Source of the DNA: Bacteroides caecimuris
GTDB taxonomy: Bacteria > Bacteroidota > Bacteroidia > Bacteroidales > Bacteroidaceae
DNA length: 64,000 nt
Reading direction: 5' to 3'
Assembly: GCF_001688725.2 (NCBI RefSeq)
Contig: NZ_CP015401.2
Location: forward strand, 744,001-808,000
This document shows positions 17,636 to 26,476 of this stretch, one piece after another (within the stretch, counting starts at the first letter, position 1; every line of letters begins with the position of its first letter). Under the pieces are notes generated by a model. It was not told the origin of the DNA. It made no database searches and saw only the letters and a list, made by a program, of their open reading frames with translations. Position numbers and translations under genes: made by a program.

Positions 17636-19300
17636 TTAGTTGCCGCTTTTGGTAAAACTGGTATAAACAACTTCTAAATTCAGTGTTCCGCCAAGTTCTC
17701 CTCCTTTTAATTTTACATATCCAGGTCTCAAATCATGTTGAATACCAATGATATTGTTGGAGGTACCATAGTAATTATCGCTGCTAGAAGAGTCGTAAGT
17801 TACCAGAACCGGAATTAATACTACCTTATTCCATTCTGTATCGTTTTCCCATATAGTGATATCCTTAGTTGATTTAACCTCATCAATTCCAGTTTCTGTA
17901 TTATACACTGTATATTCAACCTCCCCTTTTTCCTTTATATCTTTATCGGCAGCTTTTTTGTCATTGATACATGCGTTGATAAGTCTGGTTATATTACTGA
18001 AAGTGTATTGGTTGGTGCTGGTAGAATGAGAAGTGCGGAAAGAAGAAACTTCATCAATCAACAGATTTTTTGCAAAGAATCTGTCTTTATCTTTTTTCCG
18101 TATCAGCATTACATCAGATGGTGCAGACATTCCAAAATTACTACTACTATTTGATTGATTGTAATTGGAGAATGTCAATTTTACTGCATTGAGTGTATCT
18201 CCTGATAATTCTTTATTAATTTGGGTGATAGGAAGAGTTGCTTCTGTGAAAATTCCGGCAGGAGTTTTCAAGTATGTACAAGTCTTATCATTCTTAATTA
18301 GTTCCTTAATTTTTTCATCATTATTGAGTTGATTAGCTTGAATAACTTCACGTGTAGAGTTAAAGACACGATAAGCATAATAGGTAGAATCTTTTCCATC
18401 GTGTGTCGTAAGTGGCGTTCCTTTTATGCTATCAACAGCATAACACTTATACACAACATTCATTTGAACCTGATTGACATATAATACTGTTCCGTCTCCA
18501 AAATCGCTCTTTACATATAATCCCTTGAAGGCTTTAAAAAATTCTTTATTATCAAATTTAGCACCTTTTTCTTGTGCTTCTCTGAATTTTCTTAATATGT
18601 TTCCTCCTACTCTTGCTGCGATAGGCTTCTCAAAAGTAAGATGTACACTTGGAACATAGGAGTCTAAGTTACGAATAGAGTCTTTAACAGAAAGATCAAC
18701 GGCTGTATATGCTTTACTTCCTAAAATGCCGTTCTTTTCATAAAACTCATCGGGTTTTATGTCTGTATAATAATAATCTTTCTTGTCCGCCTTTTCCAAT
18801 TCTTTGTTTAATTCATAAACACTTAGACGGCAAGCAGTCAATGAATCTCCAAAGTAGTTATCATACCATAAATAAAGTTCGACAGTGTGGATATTGCCTA
18901 TAACTTCGCTGCTTTCATCATTGGGGTCCTTATGAATTAACGCGATATCATCAGATGCTTTGTCCACCATTGTATTGGTAATCTTCTTATTATTATCGAA
19001 AGCAGTATTGTTATACTTTCCAGGAAAAGTCAATCCTTCCGGACAATTCAGCGTAGATAGGAATCCTGCCTGATAAGTACCGAATTGATCATCTGTGAAT
19101 TTACCGACATATCCGATATTTGTTTTAGCATAAATTCTTCCGGCAGCCACAGAGATTGTTGTTACGGGATATGTTTTTAATTGTCCGTTGATATCCCGGT
19201 CGCTTCCCGGAAACATTCCCAATCCCAGTCCGGCAGTGTTGTCATCACAGCCCCAAAAGGCGATTGCCAGTAAAGCTATTAAGGCGTATTTTGCTTTCAT
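17636..19300 (-). CDS. DUF4270-family lipoprotein
   Basis: Exported lipoprotein of about 554 residues, start ATG at 19300 (MKAKYALIALLAIAFWGC, lipid Cys18). The longer open frame to 19354 overlaps the upstream gene and is not preferred. The mature protein begins DDNTAGLGLGMFPGSD and is rich in beta-strands with motifs TYQAGFLSTLNCPEG and VVLIPVLVTYD, as in the Bacteroidetes DUF4270 family, whose function is unknown. It starts 20 bp after the stop of the GT5-like gene, so both are probably one transcript, an odd pairing of an envelope lipoprotein with a cytoplasmic glucan synthase fragment. It may be a surface-exposed or periplasmic structural protein. Confidence 0.75.
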   Translation of the reverse strand: MKAKYALIALLAIAFWGCDDNTAGLGLGMFPGSDRDINGQLKTYPVTTISVAAGRIYAKTNIGYVGKFTDDQFGTYQAGFLSTLNCPEGLTFPGKYNNTAFDNNKKITNTMVDKASDDIALIHKDPNDESSEVIGNIHTVELYLWYDNYFGDSLTACRLSVYELNKELEKADKKDYYYTDIKPDEFYEKNGILGSKAYTAVDLSVKDSIRNLDSYVPSVHLTFEKPIAARVGGNILRKFREAQEKGAKFDNKEFFKAFKGLYVKSDFGDGTVLYVNQVQMNVVYKCYAVDSIKGTPLTTHDGKDSTYYAYRVFNSTREVIQANQLNNDEKIKELIKNDKTCTYLKTPAGIFTEATLPITQINKELSGDTLNAVKLTFSNYNQSNSSSNFGMSAPSDVMLIRKKDKDRFFAKNLLIDEVSSFRTSHSTSTNQYTFSNITRLINACINDKKAADKDIKEKGEVEYTVYNTETGIDEVKSTKDITIWENDTEWNKVVLIPVLVTYDSSSSDNYYGTSNNIIGIQHDLRPGYVKLKGGELGGTLNLEVVYTSFTKSGN

Positions 19301-19320
19301 GATCGTCGTATCTTGATTTT

Positions 19321-20157
19321 TTATTCTTCTTTTTCGTTTGCAGTAGCATCCCATACCTGATCGTAGAACTCGTTGCAGGCATCTGCATAGTTTTCCGGGT
19401 TCTGGTAGTCAAGTACCAATTTGCCAGATTGGCGGGCGTATTCAATAATAGACTCGTCTACTTTTTCGCTGTTTTGTATGACTCCGTCCGAATAATCAAC
19501 GGCGAGTTTGCAAAGAGCAGCGTAATCTACGGGTTCTTTCAAATCACCTAAATCTTTTTTGGAGATACCTTTCAGCATCAATTTGGTTGCGAAATCATCG
19601 CTAAGTGTACTCTTGAAATCATCTTCATAAACAGAGAATACCACTTTGGCATCGCGGAAAGAAGGTTCGTCTTTATAGGCTTTCTTAATATAAAGAGGAG
19701 CTAAAGCTGTCATCCAGCCATGGCAATGAATAACATCAGGACACCAGCGAAGTTTTTTCACTGTTTCCAATACACCACGTGCGTAGAAAATAGCACGACT
19801 GTCATTATCCTCATATTCTATACCATTTTCATCCGCTGTCTGCATGCGATTCTGGAAATAATCATCATTGTCGATGAAATACACCTGCATGCGTGCAGAT
19901 TGGATAGAAGCAACTTTTATAATCAAGGGGTGGTCAGTATCGTCAATGATCAGGTTCATACCGGAGAGGCGGATCACTTCGTGCAGCTGGTTTCTGCGTT
20001 CGTTGATGTTTCCCCATTTGGGCATAAAGGTTCTGATTTCACGGCCTTTTTCTTGTATCGCCTGTGGAAGGTTTCTACCTATATTGGCCATTTCGGATTC
20101 TGAAACGTAAGGTGTAATCTCTTGAGTAATAAATAAAACTTTATTCGCCTTTGTCAT
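19321..20157 (-). CDS. Glycogen/starch synthase-like protein (GT5), catalytic N-terminal half only
   Basis: 278-residue homologue of the N-terminal Rossmann domain of glycogen synthase. It begins KVLFITQEITPYVSESEMAN, like the GlgA start with K-x-G-G replaced by SESE, and has CHGWMTALAPLYIKKAY. Full-length GlgA has about 480 residues; the second GT-B domain with its nucleotide-sugar site and E-x7-E is absent. The next gene begins 20 bp after the stop and encodes an unrelated lipoprotein, so no missing half lies nearby. It may be a regulatory or scaffolding partner of the GT4/GH57/debranching operon, or a conserved relic. A TAnnTTTG box precedes it, divergent from panC. Confidence 0.8.
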   Translation of the reverse strand: MTKANKVLFITQEITPYVSESEMANIGRNLPQAIQEKGREIRTFMPKWGNINERRNQLHEVIRLSGMNLIIDDTDHPLIIKVASIQSARMQVYFIDNDDYFQNRMQTADENGIEYEDNDSRAIFYARGVLETVKKLRWCPDVIHCHGWMTALAPLYIKKAYKDEPSFRDAKVVFSVYEDDFKSTLSDDFATKLMLKGISKKDLGDLKEPVDYAALCKLAVDYSDGVIQNSEKVDESIIEYARQSGKLVLDYQNPENYADACNEFYDQVWDATANEKEE

Positions 20158-20185
20158 AATAACAATAGTTCACTATAATATTCTG

Positions 20186-20193
20186 CAAAGATA
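20186..20193 (-). promoter_or_regulatory. -7 box upstream of GT5-like gene
   Basis: TATCTTTG on the minus strand, a perfect TAnnTTTG, 29 bp before the ATG. A clear -33 box is not visible. Confidence 0.45.
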
Positions 20194-20299
20194 CGAAAAA
20201 AAAGACACATTAAATAAGATATTCTTTCTTTATGTGGCAAATATTAGTTTATTTTGCAGAGTTTTTGCAAACGAGTAAAACATAAACCAATTGACGAAA

Positions 20300-21145
20300 A
20301 TGAAAGTAGTGCACACTATCAAGGACTTACAGGCAGAATTGACTGTCTTGAGAGCCCAAGGTAAAAAGGTGGGACTGGTTCCTACAATGGGTGCTTTACA
20401 TGCGGGACATGCATCTCTGGTAAAGCGCAGCGTAAGTGAGAATGGTGTAACTGTTGTGAGTGTTTTTGTGAATCCCACACAGTTTAACGATAAAAATGAC
20501 TTAGAGAAGTATCCGCGTACATTAGATGCAGATTGCCGTTTGTTGGAAGAATGCGGAGCGGATTTCGCTTTTGCTCCTTCGGTAAGCGAAATGTATCCGG
20601 AACCGGACACTCGTCAATTTAGCTATGCACCATTAGATACGGTGATGGAAGGTGCTTTCCGTCCGGGACATTTTAACGGTGTTTGCCAGATTGTCAGCAA
20701 ACTGTTTGATGCCGTACTGCCGGACCGCGCATATTTCGGGGAGAAGGATTTTCAGCAGTTAGCAATTATTCGTGAGATGGTTCGACAATTGAAATATAAC
20801 CTTGAAATTGTGGGTTGTTCAATTGTGCGTGAGGAAGATGGGCTGGCATTGAGTAGCCGTAATACACGTTTATCGGCAGAAGAACGTGAAAATGCTTTAA
20901 ATATTTCTCAGACCTTATTTAAAAGTCGTAACTTTGCAGCCACTCACACAGTGAGCGAGACGCAAAAGATGGTGGAAGATGCAATTGAAGCTGCTCCGGG
21001 TTTGCGCATGGAGTATTTTGAGATTGTAGACGGAAACACATTGCAGAAAATTAGTAATTGGGAAGATACTTCCTATGCCGTTGGATGCATCACAGTATTC
21101 TGTGGAGAAGTCCGGCTGATTGATAATATTAAATATAAAGAATAA
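20300..21145 (+). CDS. panC: Pantothenate synthetase
   Basis: Condenses pantoate and beta-alanine with ATP to pantothenate in coenzyme A synthesis. It has 281 residues from ATG 20300 ([10 protein letters not shown]); an in-frame TTG at 20291 is less likely. The ATP-binding signature [15 protein letters not shown], the pantoate-binding [27 protein letters not shown] and the SSRNTRL loop are all present. Length and motif order are normal for PanC. It is followed after 18 bp by panD, which supplies beta-alanine, so the two form a pathway operon, divergent from the GT5-like gene. Confidence 0.97.
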   Translation: MKVVHTIKDLQAELTVLRAQGKKVGLVPTMGALHAGHASLVKRSVSENGVTVVSVFVNPTQFNDKNDLEKYPRTLDADCRLLEECGADFAFAPSVSEMYPEPDTRQFSYAPLDTVMEGAFRPGHFNGVCQIVSKLFDAVLPDRAYFGEKDFQQLAIIREMVRQLKYNLEIVGCSIVREEDGLALSSRNTRLSAEERENALNISQTLFKSRNFAATHTVSETQKMVEDAIEAAPGLRMEYFEIVDGNTLQKISNWEDTSYAVGCITVFCGEVRLIDNIKYKE

Positions 21146-21163
21146 TTAAAAAGACGAAACCTT

Positions 21164-21517
21164 ATGATGATTGAAGTGTTGAAGTCGAAAATTCATTGTG
21201 CACGTGTCACGGAGGCAAATCTGAACTACATGGGTAGTATCACGATTGATGAAGACCTGCTGGATGCTGCAAACATGATTCCGGGAGAGAAAGTGTATAT
21301 CGCTGATAATAACAATGGTGAACGCTTTGAAACCTATATTATCAAAGGTGAACGCGGTTCGGGTAAAATTTGCCTGAACGGTGCTGCTGCCCGCAAGGTG
21401 CAACCGGATGATATCGTTATAATCATGTCCTATGCATTGATGGATTTTGAGGAAGCCAAGTCGTTTAAACCGACTGTAATCTTCCCCGATCCTGCGACGA
21501 ACAAAGTGGTAAAGTAG
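21164..21517 (+). CDS. panD: Aspartate 1-decarboxylase precursor
   Basis: Pyruvoyl-dependent enzyme converting L-aspartate to beta-alanine for PanC. It is 117 residues, normal length. The self-cleavage site is YMGSITID, with cleavage expected between Gly24 and Ser25 to generate the pyruvoyl group. Other family features are [14 protein letters not shown] (Lys9 region) and [13 protein letters not shown]. Two adjacent ATG codons begin the gene; either could be used. Second gene of the panC-panD operon, followed by a strong terminator. Confidence 0.97.
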   Translation: MMIEVLKSKIHCARVTEANLNYMGSITIDEDLLDAANMIPGEKVYIADNNNGERFETYIIKGERGSGKICLNGAAARKVQPDDIVIIMSYALMDFEEAKSFKPTVIFPDPATNKVVK

Positions 21518-21540
21518 AAAGTATCTTTGATATTTGAAAT

Positions 21541-21581
21541 AAGAAAAGCCCCGTTTACATTTTGTAGACGGGGCTTTTCTT
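21541..21581. terminator. Bidirectional terminator between panD and the NfnAB-like gene
   Basis: Arms 21541-21558 (AAGAAAAGCCCCGTTTAC) and 21564-21581 (GTAGACGGGGCTTTTCTT) pair at 17 of 18 positions around a 5-nt loop. The stem has a T-rich side on both strands, suiting the convergent gene pair. Confidence 0.9.
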
Positions 21582-21587
21582 ATTTTA

Positions 21588-21719
21588 GTTGTGGGACGAG
21601 CAATATTCCGCCCATATGTGAGTTGGCTTTAGCCCACGTGTCGGTAAACTTCCGCCCACGTGTTAGAACAGGTTATCCCACGTTTTGGGGAAGTTTATCT
21701 CAGGGGCTAAAAACCGCAA
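21588..21719. repeat. 22-nt phased array, CCCACGTG words
   Basis: Six consecutive 22-nt units fill the space between the terminator and the stop of the convergent gene. Anchors are GCCCATATGTG at 21610, GCCCACGTGT at 21632 and 21654, and TCCCACGTTT at 21676, at steps of exactly 22. Later parts of the units also rhyme (AAACTTCC, CAGGTTA, AAGTTTA). No coding content. Confidence 0.7.
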
Positions 21720-24020
21720 TTAGTTACCAGCGTTTGCCTTCAATTGTTCATTCATGGCGGCAGCGGCTTTACGGCCATCGCCCATTGCCAGAATAACAGT
21801 AGCTCCACCGCGAACGATATCGCCTCCTGCATAAATCATAGGGATGGAAGATTCCATGTTGTCATCTACAGTGATGGTTCCTTTTCGTCCTAGTTCCAGT
21901 CCTTTGATGGAGCTTGGAACAATTGGGTTAGGAGATACCCCGACGCTGACAATTGCCAGGTCGATATCAATTGTTTCTGTTGCTCCCGGGATGGCTACAG
22001 GACTACGACGTCCGGAAGCATCCGGTTCACCTAATTCCATCTTTTGCAAAACAACCTGTTTTACGCAACCTTGTTCATCAGCAATATATTCGATCGGATT
22101 ATGTAGTGTTAGGAATTCAACTCCTTCTTCTTTAGCATGTTTTACTTCCTCGATACGTGCAGGCATTTCCTCTTCCGAACGGCGATAGATAATGATAGCG
22201 CGCTCTGCACCAAGACGTTTGGCGGTACGAACAGAGTCCATCGCTGTATTACCACCACCGATTACTGCTACGTTTTTACCGAAAGCTACTGGAGTGTCCG
22301 AATCTTCACTGGCAGCGTCCATCAGATTAACGCGAGTGAGGTATTCGTTGGACGACATGATGTTGATGGAATTCTCTCCCGGGATATTCATAAAGTTAGG
22401 CAGTCCGGCACCGGAAGCTACAAATATTCCTTTGAAACCTTCAGTTTTCAAATCCTCTACGCTGATTGTTTTTCCTACGATACAGTCTTTGATGAAGTTA
22501 ACACCCATCTTGCTAAGGTTATCGATTTCTACGTCTACAATCTTGTTTGGCAAACGGAATTCTGGAATACCATATTTCAACACACCACCAATCTCATGCA
22601 ATGCTTCGAATACAGTTACATCATACCCATATTTAGCCATATCTCCGGCAAATGCCAACCCGGCAGGTCCCGAACCGATCACAGCTATTTTGATGCCGTT
22701 CTTCTCTGCAATGACAGGTACGGAGATTTGCCCGCTTTCACGTTCGTAATCAGCTGCGAAACGTTCCAGATAACCGATAGCGACGGGCTTTTCATTCATT
22801 TTTAAATGAATACATTTTGATTCGCACTGTTTTTCCTGTGGACACACACGACCGCAAACCGCCGGAAGCGCACTTGTTTCTTTCAATGTTTTAGCAGCTT
22901 CAAGAAATTCTCCACGTTCGATATTCTTAATGAAGCGAGGAATATCAATACCTACCGGACAGCCTTCCGTACATCCCGGATTAGCACAATCGAGGCAGCG
23001 CTTAGCTTCTGTAACGGCCTGTTCTGCTGTTAATCCTTGATTTACTTCCTCTTTACGGCTGTGTGAACGATATTCAGCGTCAAGCTCGTTCATTTCTACA
23101 CGGGGAATGGCTGTACGTTCTTTCGGTTTCATTGATTTGCGCAATTCCTGTCTCCAGGCTGCATTACGGCTTTTTTCGTCGATTTCTTTGGTTGCTTCAC
23201 ATTCCGGTTGCAGTTTATGCATTTCTTCGCGCTCGATATTTTTGAACGCGCCCATACGTTTCAGCATTTCATCAAAATTCACTTGGTGACCGTCGAATTC
23301 AGGACCGTCTACACAAACGAATTTAGTCTTTCCTCCTACAGTGATACGGCAAGCACCACACATACCTGTTCCATCCACCATGATGGTGTTCAATGAAACA
23401 TCAGTCGGAATTTCATATTTCTTAGTCAGCAAGCAAACGAACTTCATCATGATGGCAGGACCGATAGCGAAACATTTGTCTATTTTCTCGCGTTTGATCA
23501 CTTCTTCTACGCCTTCCGTCACCAAACCTTTACGACCGTAAGAGCCATCATCAGTCATGATAATTACTTCGTCAGAGCTTTCGCGCATTTCTTTTTCTAA
23601 AATAATCAGGTCTTTGTTGCGTCCGGCCAATACAGTGATAACACGGTTGCCGGCTGCTTTCAAAGCTTGTACGATAGGAAGCATCGGAGCTACGCCTACA
23701 CCACCACCAGCGCAGACCACTGTTCCGAATTTCTCAATGTGGGTAGCTTGTCCGAGCGGGCCTACTACATCGGTGATGTAATCGCCTTCATTCAGTTCAC
23801 AGAGACGGGTAGAAGAAAGCCCGACTTCTTGCACTACCAAAGTAATGGTACCTTTTTTGAGGTCAGAACCTGCGATAGTCAAAGGCATACGTTCTCCTTT
23901 TTCACCTACACGCACGATGACAAAGTGTCCTGCCTTACGGGATTTAGCAATTAAAGGAGCTTCAATTTCAAATTTGAATACTTTCTCGGAAAAGCGTTCC
24001 TTGCTAATGATTTTGTTCAT
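21720..24020 (-). CDS. Fused NfnAB/GltD-type flavoprotein: FNR-like subunit plus glutamate synthase small-subunit-like oxidoreductase
   Basis: Cytoplasmic redox enzyme of 766 residues joining two chains often encoded separately. Residues 1-280 or so are a ferredoxin-NADP reductase/DHOD-B-like unit with VCAGGGVGVAPMLPIVQAL and a Cys cluster in GMCGACRITVGG. From about 300 it is GltD-like: Fe-S ligands in CLDCANPGCTEGCPVG and CGRVCPQEKQCESKC, FAD site GSGPAGLAFAGD and NAD(P) site GGGNTAMDSVRTAKRLG. The same architecture is annotated as sulfide dehydrogenase, NfnAB transhydrogenase or glutamate synthase subunit. No large glutamate synthase subunit lies nearby, so electron transfer between ferredoxin, NADH and NADPH is the more cautious reading. 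Confidence 0.85.
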   Translation of the reverse strand: MNKIISKERFSEKVFKFEIEAPLIAKSRKAGHFVIVRVGEKGERMPLTIAGSDLKKGTITLVVQEVGLSSTRLCELNEGDYITDVVGPLGQATHIEKFGTVVCAGGGVGVAPMLPIVQALKAAGNRVITVLAGRNKDLIILEKEMRESSDEVIIMTDDGSYGRKGLVTEGVEEVIKREKIDKCFAIGPAIMMKFVCLLTKKYEIPTDVSLNTIMVDGTGMCGACRITVGGKTKFVCVDGPEFDGHQVNFDEMLKRMGAFKNIEREEMHKLQPECEATKEIDEKSRNAAWRQELRKSMKPKERTAIPRVEMNELDAEYRSHSRKEEVNQGLTAEQAVTEAKRCLDCANPGCTEGCPVGIDIPRFIKNIERGEFLEAAKTLKETSALPAVCGRVCPQEKQCESKCIHLKMNEKPVAIGYLERFAADYERESGQISVPVIAEKNGIKIAVIGSGPAGLAFAGDMAKYGYDVTVFEALHEIGGVLKYGIPEFRLPNKIVDVEIDNLSKMGVNFIKDCIVGKTISVEDLKTEGFKGIFVASGAGLPNFMNIPGENSINIMSSNEYLTRVNLMDAASEDSDTPVAFGKNVAVIGGGNTAMDSVRTAKRLGAERAIIIYRRSEEEMPARIEEVKHAKEEGVEFLTLHNPIEYIADEQGCVKQVVLQKMELGEPDASGRRSPVAIPGATETIDIDLAIVSVGVSPNPIVPSSIKGLELGRKGTITVDDNMESSIPMIYAGGDIVRGGATVILAMGDGRKAAAAMNEQLKANAGN

Positions 24021-24079
24021 TATCTAATTGATTTGTTGTTTTTATTACGTAACTGCTATCAGAATGATATAAATTTTGG

Positions 24080-24087
24080 CAAAGATA
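24080..24087 (-). promoter_or_regulatory. -7 box upstream of the NfnAB-like gene
   Basis: TATCTTTG on the minus strand, perfect TAnnTTTG, 60 bp before the ATG. Confidence 0.45.
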
Positions 24088-24104
24088 CAGCTAATTTGCG
24101 AAAT

Positions 24105-24140
24105 ATAAAAGAAAAGCCACTCTTTTGGTGAGTGGCTTTC
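24105..24140 (-). terminator. Intrinsic terminator after serS
   Basis: AAGCCACTC (24114-24122) and GAGTGGCTT (24130-24138) form a stem; on the minus strand the 3' side continues into TTTCTTTTAT. It lies 40 bp after the serS stop codon. Confidence 0.8.
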
Positions 24141-24178
24141 TGTATATGGCTACTTTTATTAGTCTGTCATGTCAAGTA

Positions 24179-25453
24179 TTAGTCTATCATGTCAAAGCCG
24201 CAATACGGAACCAATGCTTTCGGAATTCTGATACCTTCCGGAGTCTGGTTGTTTTCGAGTAGGGCAGCAACGATGCGTGGTAGTGCTAATGCTGAACCGT
24301 TCAGCGTGTGGCAGAGTTCGGTTTTCTTTTCTGCATTACGGTAACGGCATTTTAGGCGGTTGGCTTGGTAAGTGTCAAAATTAGATACAGAACTTACTTC
24401 TAACCAACGTTTCTGTGCTTCTGAATATACTTCGAAGTCGAAGCAAAGAGCAGCAGTGAAACTCATATCTCCACCGCAAAGACGGAGAATGCGATAGGGG
24501 AGTTCCAGTTTTTGCAACAATCCTTCTACATGGTTCAACATTTCCTGGTGAGATTGTTTGGAATGTTCGGGCTTGTCGATGCGAACCAATTCTACTTTGG
24601 AGAACTCGTGCAGGCGATTCAGGCCACGTACATCTTTACCATAAGAACCTGCTTCGCGACGGAAACATTGTGTATACGCACAATTCATTATAGGTAATTG
24701 TTTCTCTTCCAGAATTACATCGCGGTAGATGTTAGTCACGGGAACTTCTGCTGTCGGGATCAGGTATAAATCATCTACTTCACAATGATACATCTGTCCT
24801 TCTTTGTCCGGAAGCTGTCCTGTGCCATAGCCGGAAGCGGCGTTGACTACTGTCGGCGGCATGATTTCGGTATATCCGGATTTGCGTGCTTCATCCAGGA
24901 AGAAGTTGATAAGAGCGCGTTGAAGTTGTGCTCCTTTACCTTTGTATACAGGGAAACCCGCACCTGTGATTTTTACACCCAAGTCGAAGTCTATTAAATC
25001 ATATTTCTTTGCCAGTTCCCAGTGGGGGAGTGCATCTTTGGGAAGTTCGGTTTCCATACCTCCCATTTTTTCTACAACGTTATCTTCAGCACCTACGCCT
25101 TCGGGTACTTCGTCATAAGGAATGTTGGGGATGGTATAAAGTACATTCTGCATGTCCGTTGCAGCTTGTGTCATGGCAGCATCCAGTTCTTTGTTGCCTT
25201 CTTTCAGTTCGGCAACGCGGGCACGTGCAGTTTCAGCTTCCTCTTTTTTTCCTTCCTTCATCAGTTGGCCGATAGTGCGCGAAAGTGAGTTAACCTCTGC
25301 TAGGTTTTTATCTAATTCATTTTGTGTGCTACGTCTCTTGTTGTTAAGAGCGATCACTTGATCGATCGTTTCCTTTGCATTCTTGAAATGCTTCTTTTCC
25401 AGTCCGCGGAGTACCGCCTCTGTGTTCTCTGTAATTTGTTTAATGGTAAGCAT
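24179..25453 (-). CDS. serS: Seryl-tRNA synthetase
   Basis: Charges tRNA-Ser with serine. Start ATG at 25453 (MLTIKQITENTEAVLRGL), 424 residues, normal length; the longer open frame to 25516 includes the promoter and is rejected. The N-terminal coiled-coil arm that grips the tRNA long variable loop lies at about residues 30-100. Class II motifs follow: CFRREAGSYGKDVRGLNRLH (motif 2 with loop) and LNGSALALPRIVAALLENNQ (motif 3). It is monocistronic by the look of its own -7 box and terminator. Confidence 0.97.
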   Translation of the reverse strand: MLTIKQITENTEAVLRGLEKKHFKNAKETIDQVIALNNKRRSTQNELDKNLAEVNSLSRTIGQLMKEGKKEEAETARARVAELKEGNKELDAAMTQAATDMQNVLYTIPNIPYDEVPEGVGAEDNVVEKMGGMETELPKDALPHWELAKKYDLIDFDLGVKITGAGFPVYKGKGAQLQRALINFFLDEARKSGYTEIMPPTVVNAASGYGTGQLPDKEGQMYHCEVDDLYLIPTAEVPVTNIYRDVILEEKQLPIMNCAYTQCFRREAGSYGKDVRGLNRLHEFSKVELVRIDKPEHSKQSHQEMLNHVEGLLQKLELPYRILRLCGGDMSFTAALCFDFEVYSEAQKRWLEVSSVSNFDTYQANRLKCRYRNAEKKTELCHTLNGSALALPRIVAALLENNQTPEGIRIPKALVPYCGFDMID

Positions 25454-25488
25454 ATCTATACTTTTTATGAACTTTCGTTTAATGGATG

Positions 25489-25496
25489 CAAAGATA
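25489..25496 (-). promoter_or_regulatory. -7 box of serS promoter
   Basis: TATCTTTG on the minus strand, 35 bp before the ATG. TTGG (25513-25516 read on minus) lies 16 nt upstream as a possible -33 element. Confidence 0.5.
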
Positions 25497-25537
25497 AAGA
25501 AAAAACGAACAACCAAGCAATGAAAACATACATAAAA

Positions 25538-25574
25538 AAGAAAGGAGATACAATCTTGTGGATTGCATCTCCTT
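25538..25574 (-). terminator. Intrinsic terminator after rpmA
   Basis: AAGGAGATACAATC (25542-25555) and GATTGCATCTCCTT (25561-25574) pair at 13 of 14 positions. On the minus strand the stem is followed by TCTTTTTTATG. Confidence 0.88.
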
Positions 25575-25600
25575 GTCTTAAATATTTTCAGTCCGGATAA

Positions 25601-25864
25601 TTATGCTTCAGTTGCAGGAACTACAGAAACATATCTTCTGTCTTCTCTACCAACTTTGAAACTAACTGTTCCGTCTACTAAAGCGAAAAGAGTGTGGTCT
25701 TTACCCATTCCGATGTTTTCACCCGGGTGGAATTCAGTACCTCTTTGACGAACGATGATGTTACCTGCTTTGCAAGCTTCGCCACCAAATATCTTAACGC
25801 CTAATCTCTTGCTCTGTGATTCGCGGCCGTTCTTAGAACTACCGACACCTTTCTTATGTGCCAT
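25601..25864 (-). CDS. rpmA: 50S ribosomal protein L27
   Basis: Large-subunit ribosomal protein whose N-terminus reaches the peptidyl-transferase centre. 87 residues starting [20 protein letters not shown], then [17 protein letters not shown] and [17 protein letters not shown], all diagnostic. The N-terminus begins directly with AHKKG without the cleavable extension seen in Firmicutes. It follows rplU after 21 bp, the usual order. Confidence 0.98.
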   Translation of the reverse strand: MAHKKGVGSSKNGRESQSKRLGVKIFGGEACKAGNIIVRQRGTEFHPGENIGMGKDHTLFALVDGTVSFKVGREDRRYVSVVPATEA

Positions 25865-25885
25865 TTCTTCTTACTTTTTAATTGA

Positions 25886-26203
25886 TTAAGCTACTACTTC
25901 TGTAATTGTTAATTCAGTGAACTGTTGACGGTGACCGTTTAATTTTCTGTATCCTTTTCTTCTTTTCTTGTGAAAAACAAGAACTTTGTCGCCTTTAACC
26001 AAGTTTGAAACAACCTGGCAAACAACTTTAGCACCTTCTACGGTAGGAGCACCTACTGTAACGTTTCCGTCTTTGTCTACCAAAAGAACTTTTTCAAATT
26101 CTACTGTTGAACCGTTTTCTGCACCTTCGATGTGGTGAACGAACAACTTTTGACCAGCTTCTGCTTTAAACTGCTGACCGTTAATTTCTACAATTGCGTA
26201 CAT
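25886..26203 (-). CDS. rplU: 50S ribosomal protein L21
   Basis: Large-subunit 23S rRNA-binding protein, 105 residues, with [20 protein letters not shown] at the start and [19 protein letters not shown] at the end, as in all L21 proteins. First gene of the rplU-rpmA operon, with a well-formed promoter and a leader of about 80 nt that can fold; autogenous control through the leader is possible but not shown. Confidence 0.98.
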   Translation of the reverse strand: MYAIVEINGQQFKAEAGQKLFVHHIEGAENGSTVEFEKVLLVDKDGNVTVGAPTVEGAKVVCQVVSNLVKGDKVLVFHKKRRKGYRKLNGHRQQFTELTITEVVA

Positions 26204-26239
26204 CTTATATATAATGTATAAGTTAGCTCCGGCGGGTGG

Positions 26240-26257
26240 TCTTTAATCACTTAAAGA
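26240..26257 (-). promoter_or_regulatory. Hairpin in the rplU leader
   Basis: TCTTTAA and TTAAAGA form a perfect 7-bp stem with a 4-nt loop within the untranslated leader of rplU. It could be part of a ribosomal-protein autoregulatory leader; the fold is short and weak. Confidence 0.35.
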
Positions 26258-26292
26258 GCTCTTCATCGAACCCGTTGCGGAATAATCGGGCA

Positions 26293-26323
26293 CAAAATTA
26301 CTATTTTATTCGTTCCCGACAAA
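26293..26323 (-). promoter_or_regulatory. rplU-rpmA promoter
   Basis: On the minus strand TTTG (26320-26323), 19 nt, then TAATTTTG (26293-26300), the best match to the Bacteroides -33/-7 consensus in this window. Transcription should begin near 26286. The stretch from 26324 to 26476 shows nothing else recognisable. Confidence 0.7.
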
Positions 26324-26476
26324 TATTTCTTTTATTTTTTTGCAAGAGATAAAATGATTGCAACAAATAAATGAGCATTTTAACTCTCATAGCAGCCTAT
26401 TAGACCAACTCTCCCAAATTCTGCATAATGATTTTGTGTGGATAGCTACGGAGCTCTTTGGCTGTTGTCATTCTAA

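Noticed and set aside
19321..20157. GT5 gene broken by a frameshift
   Set aside because: The sequence after the stop codes in frame for the DUF4270 lipoprotein; no second GT-B domain appears in any frame nearby.
20291..20299. TTG start for panC
   Set aside because: The ATG at 20300 gives the normal PanC N-terminus; the three extra codons add nothing conserved.
22137..22805. 222-residue plus-strand open frame opposite the NfnAB-like gene
   Set aside because: It lies wholly antisense to a strongly conserved enzyme and has no recognisable domain; it reflects codon composition.
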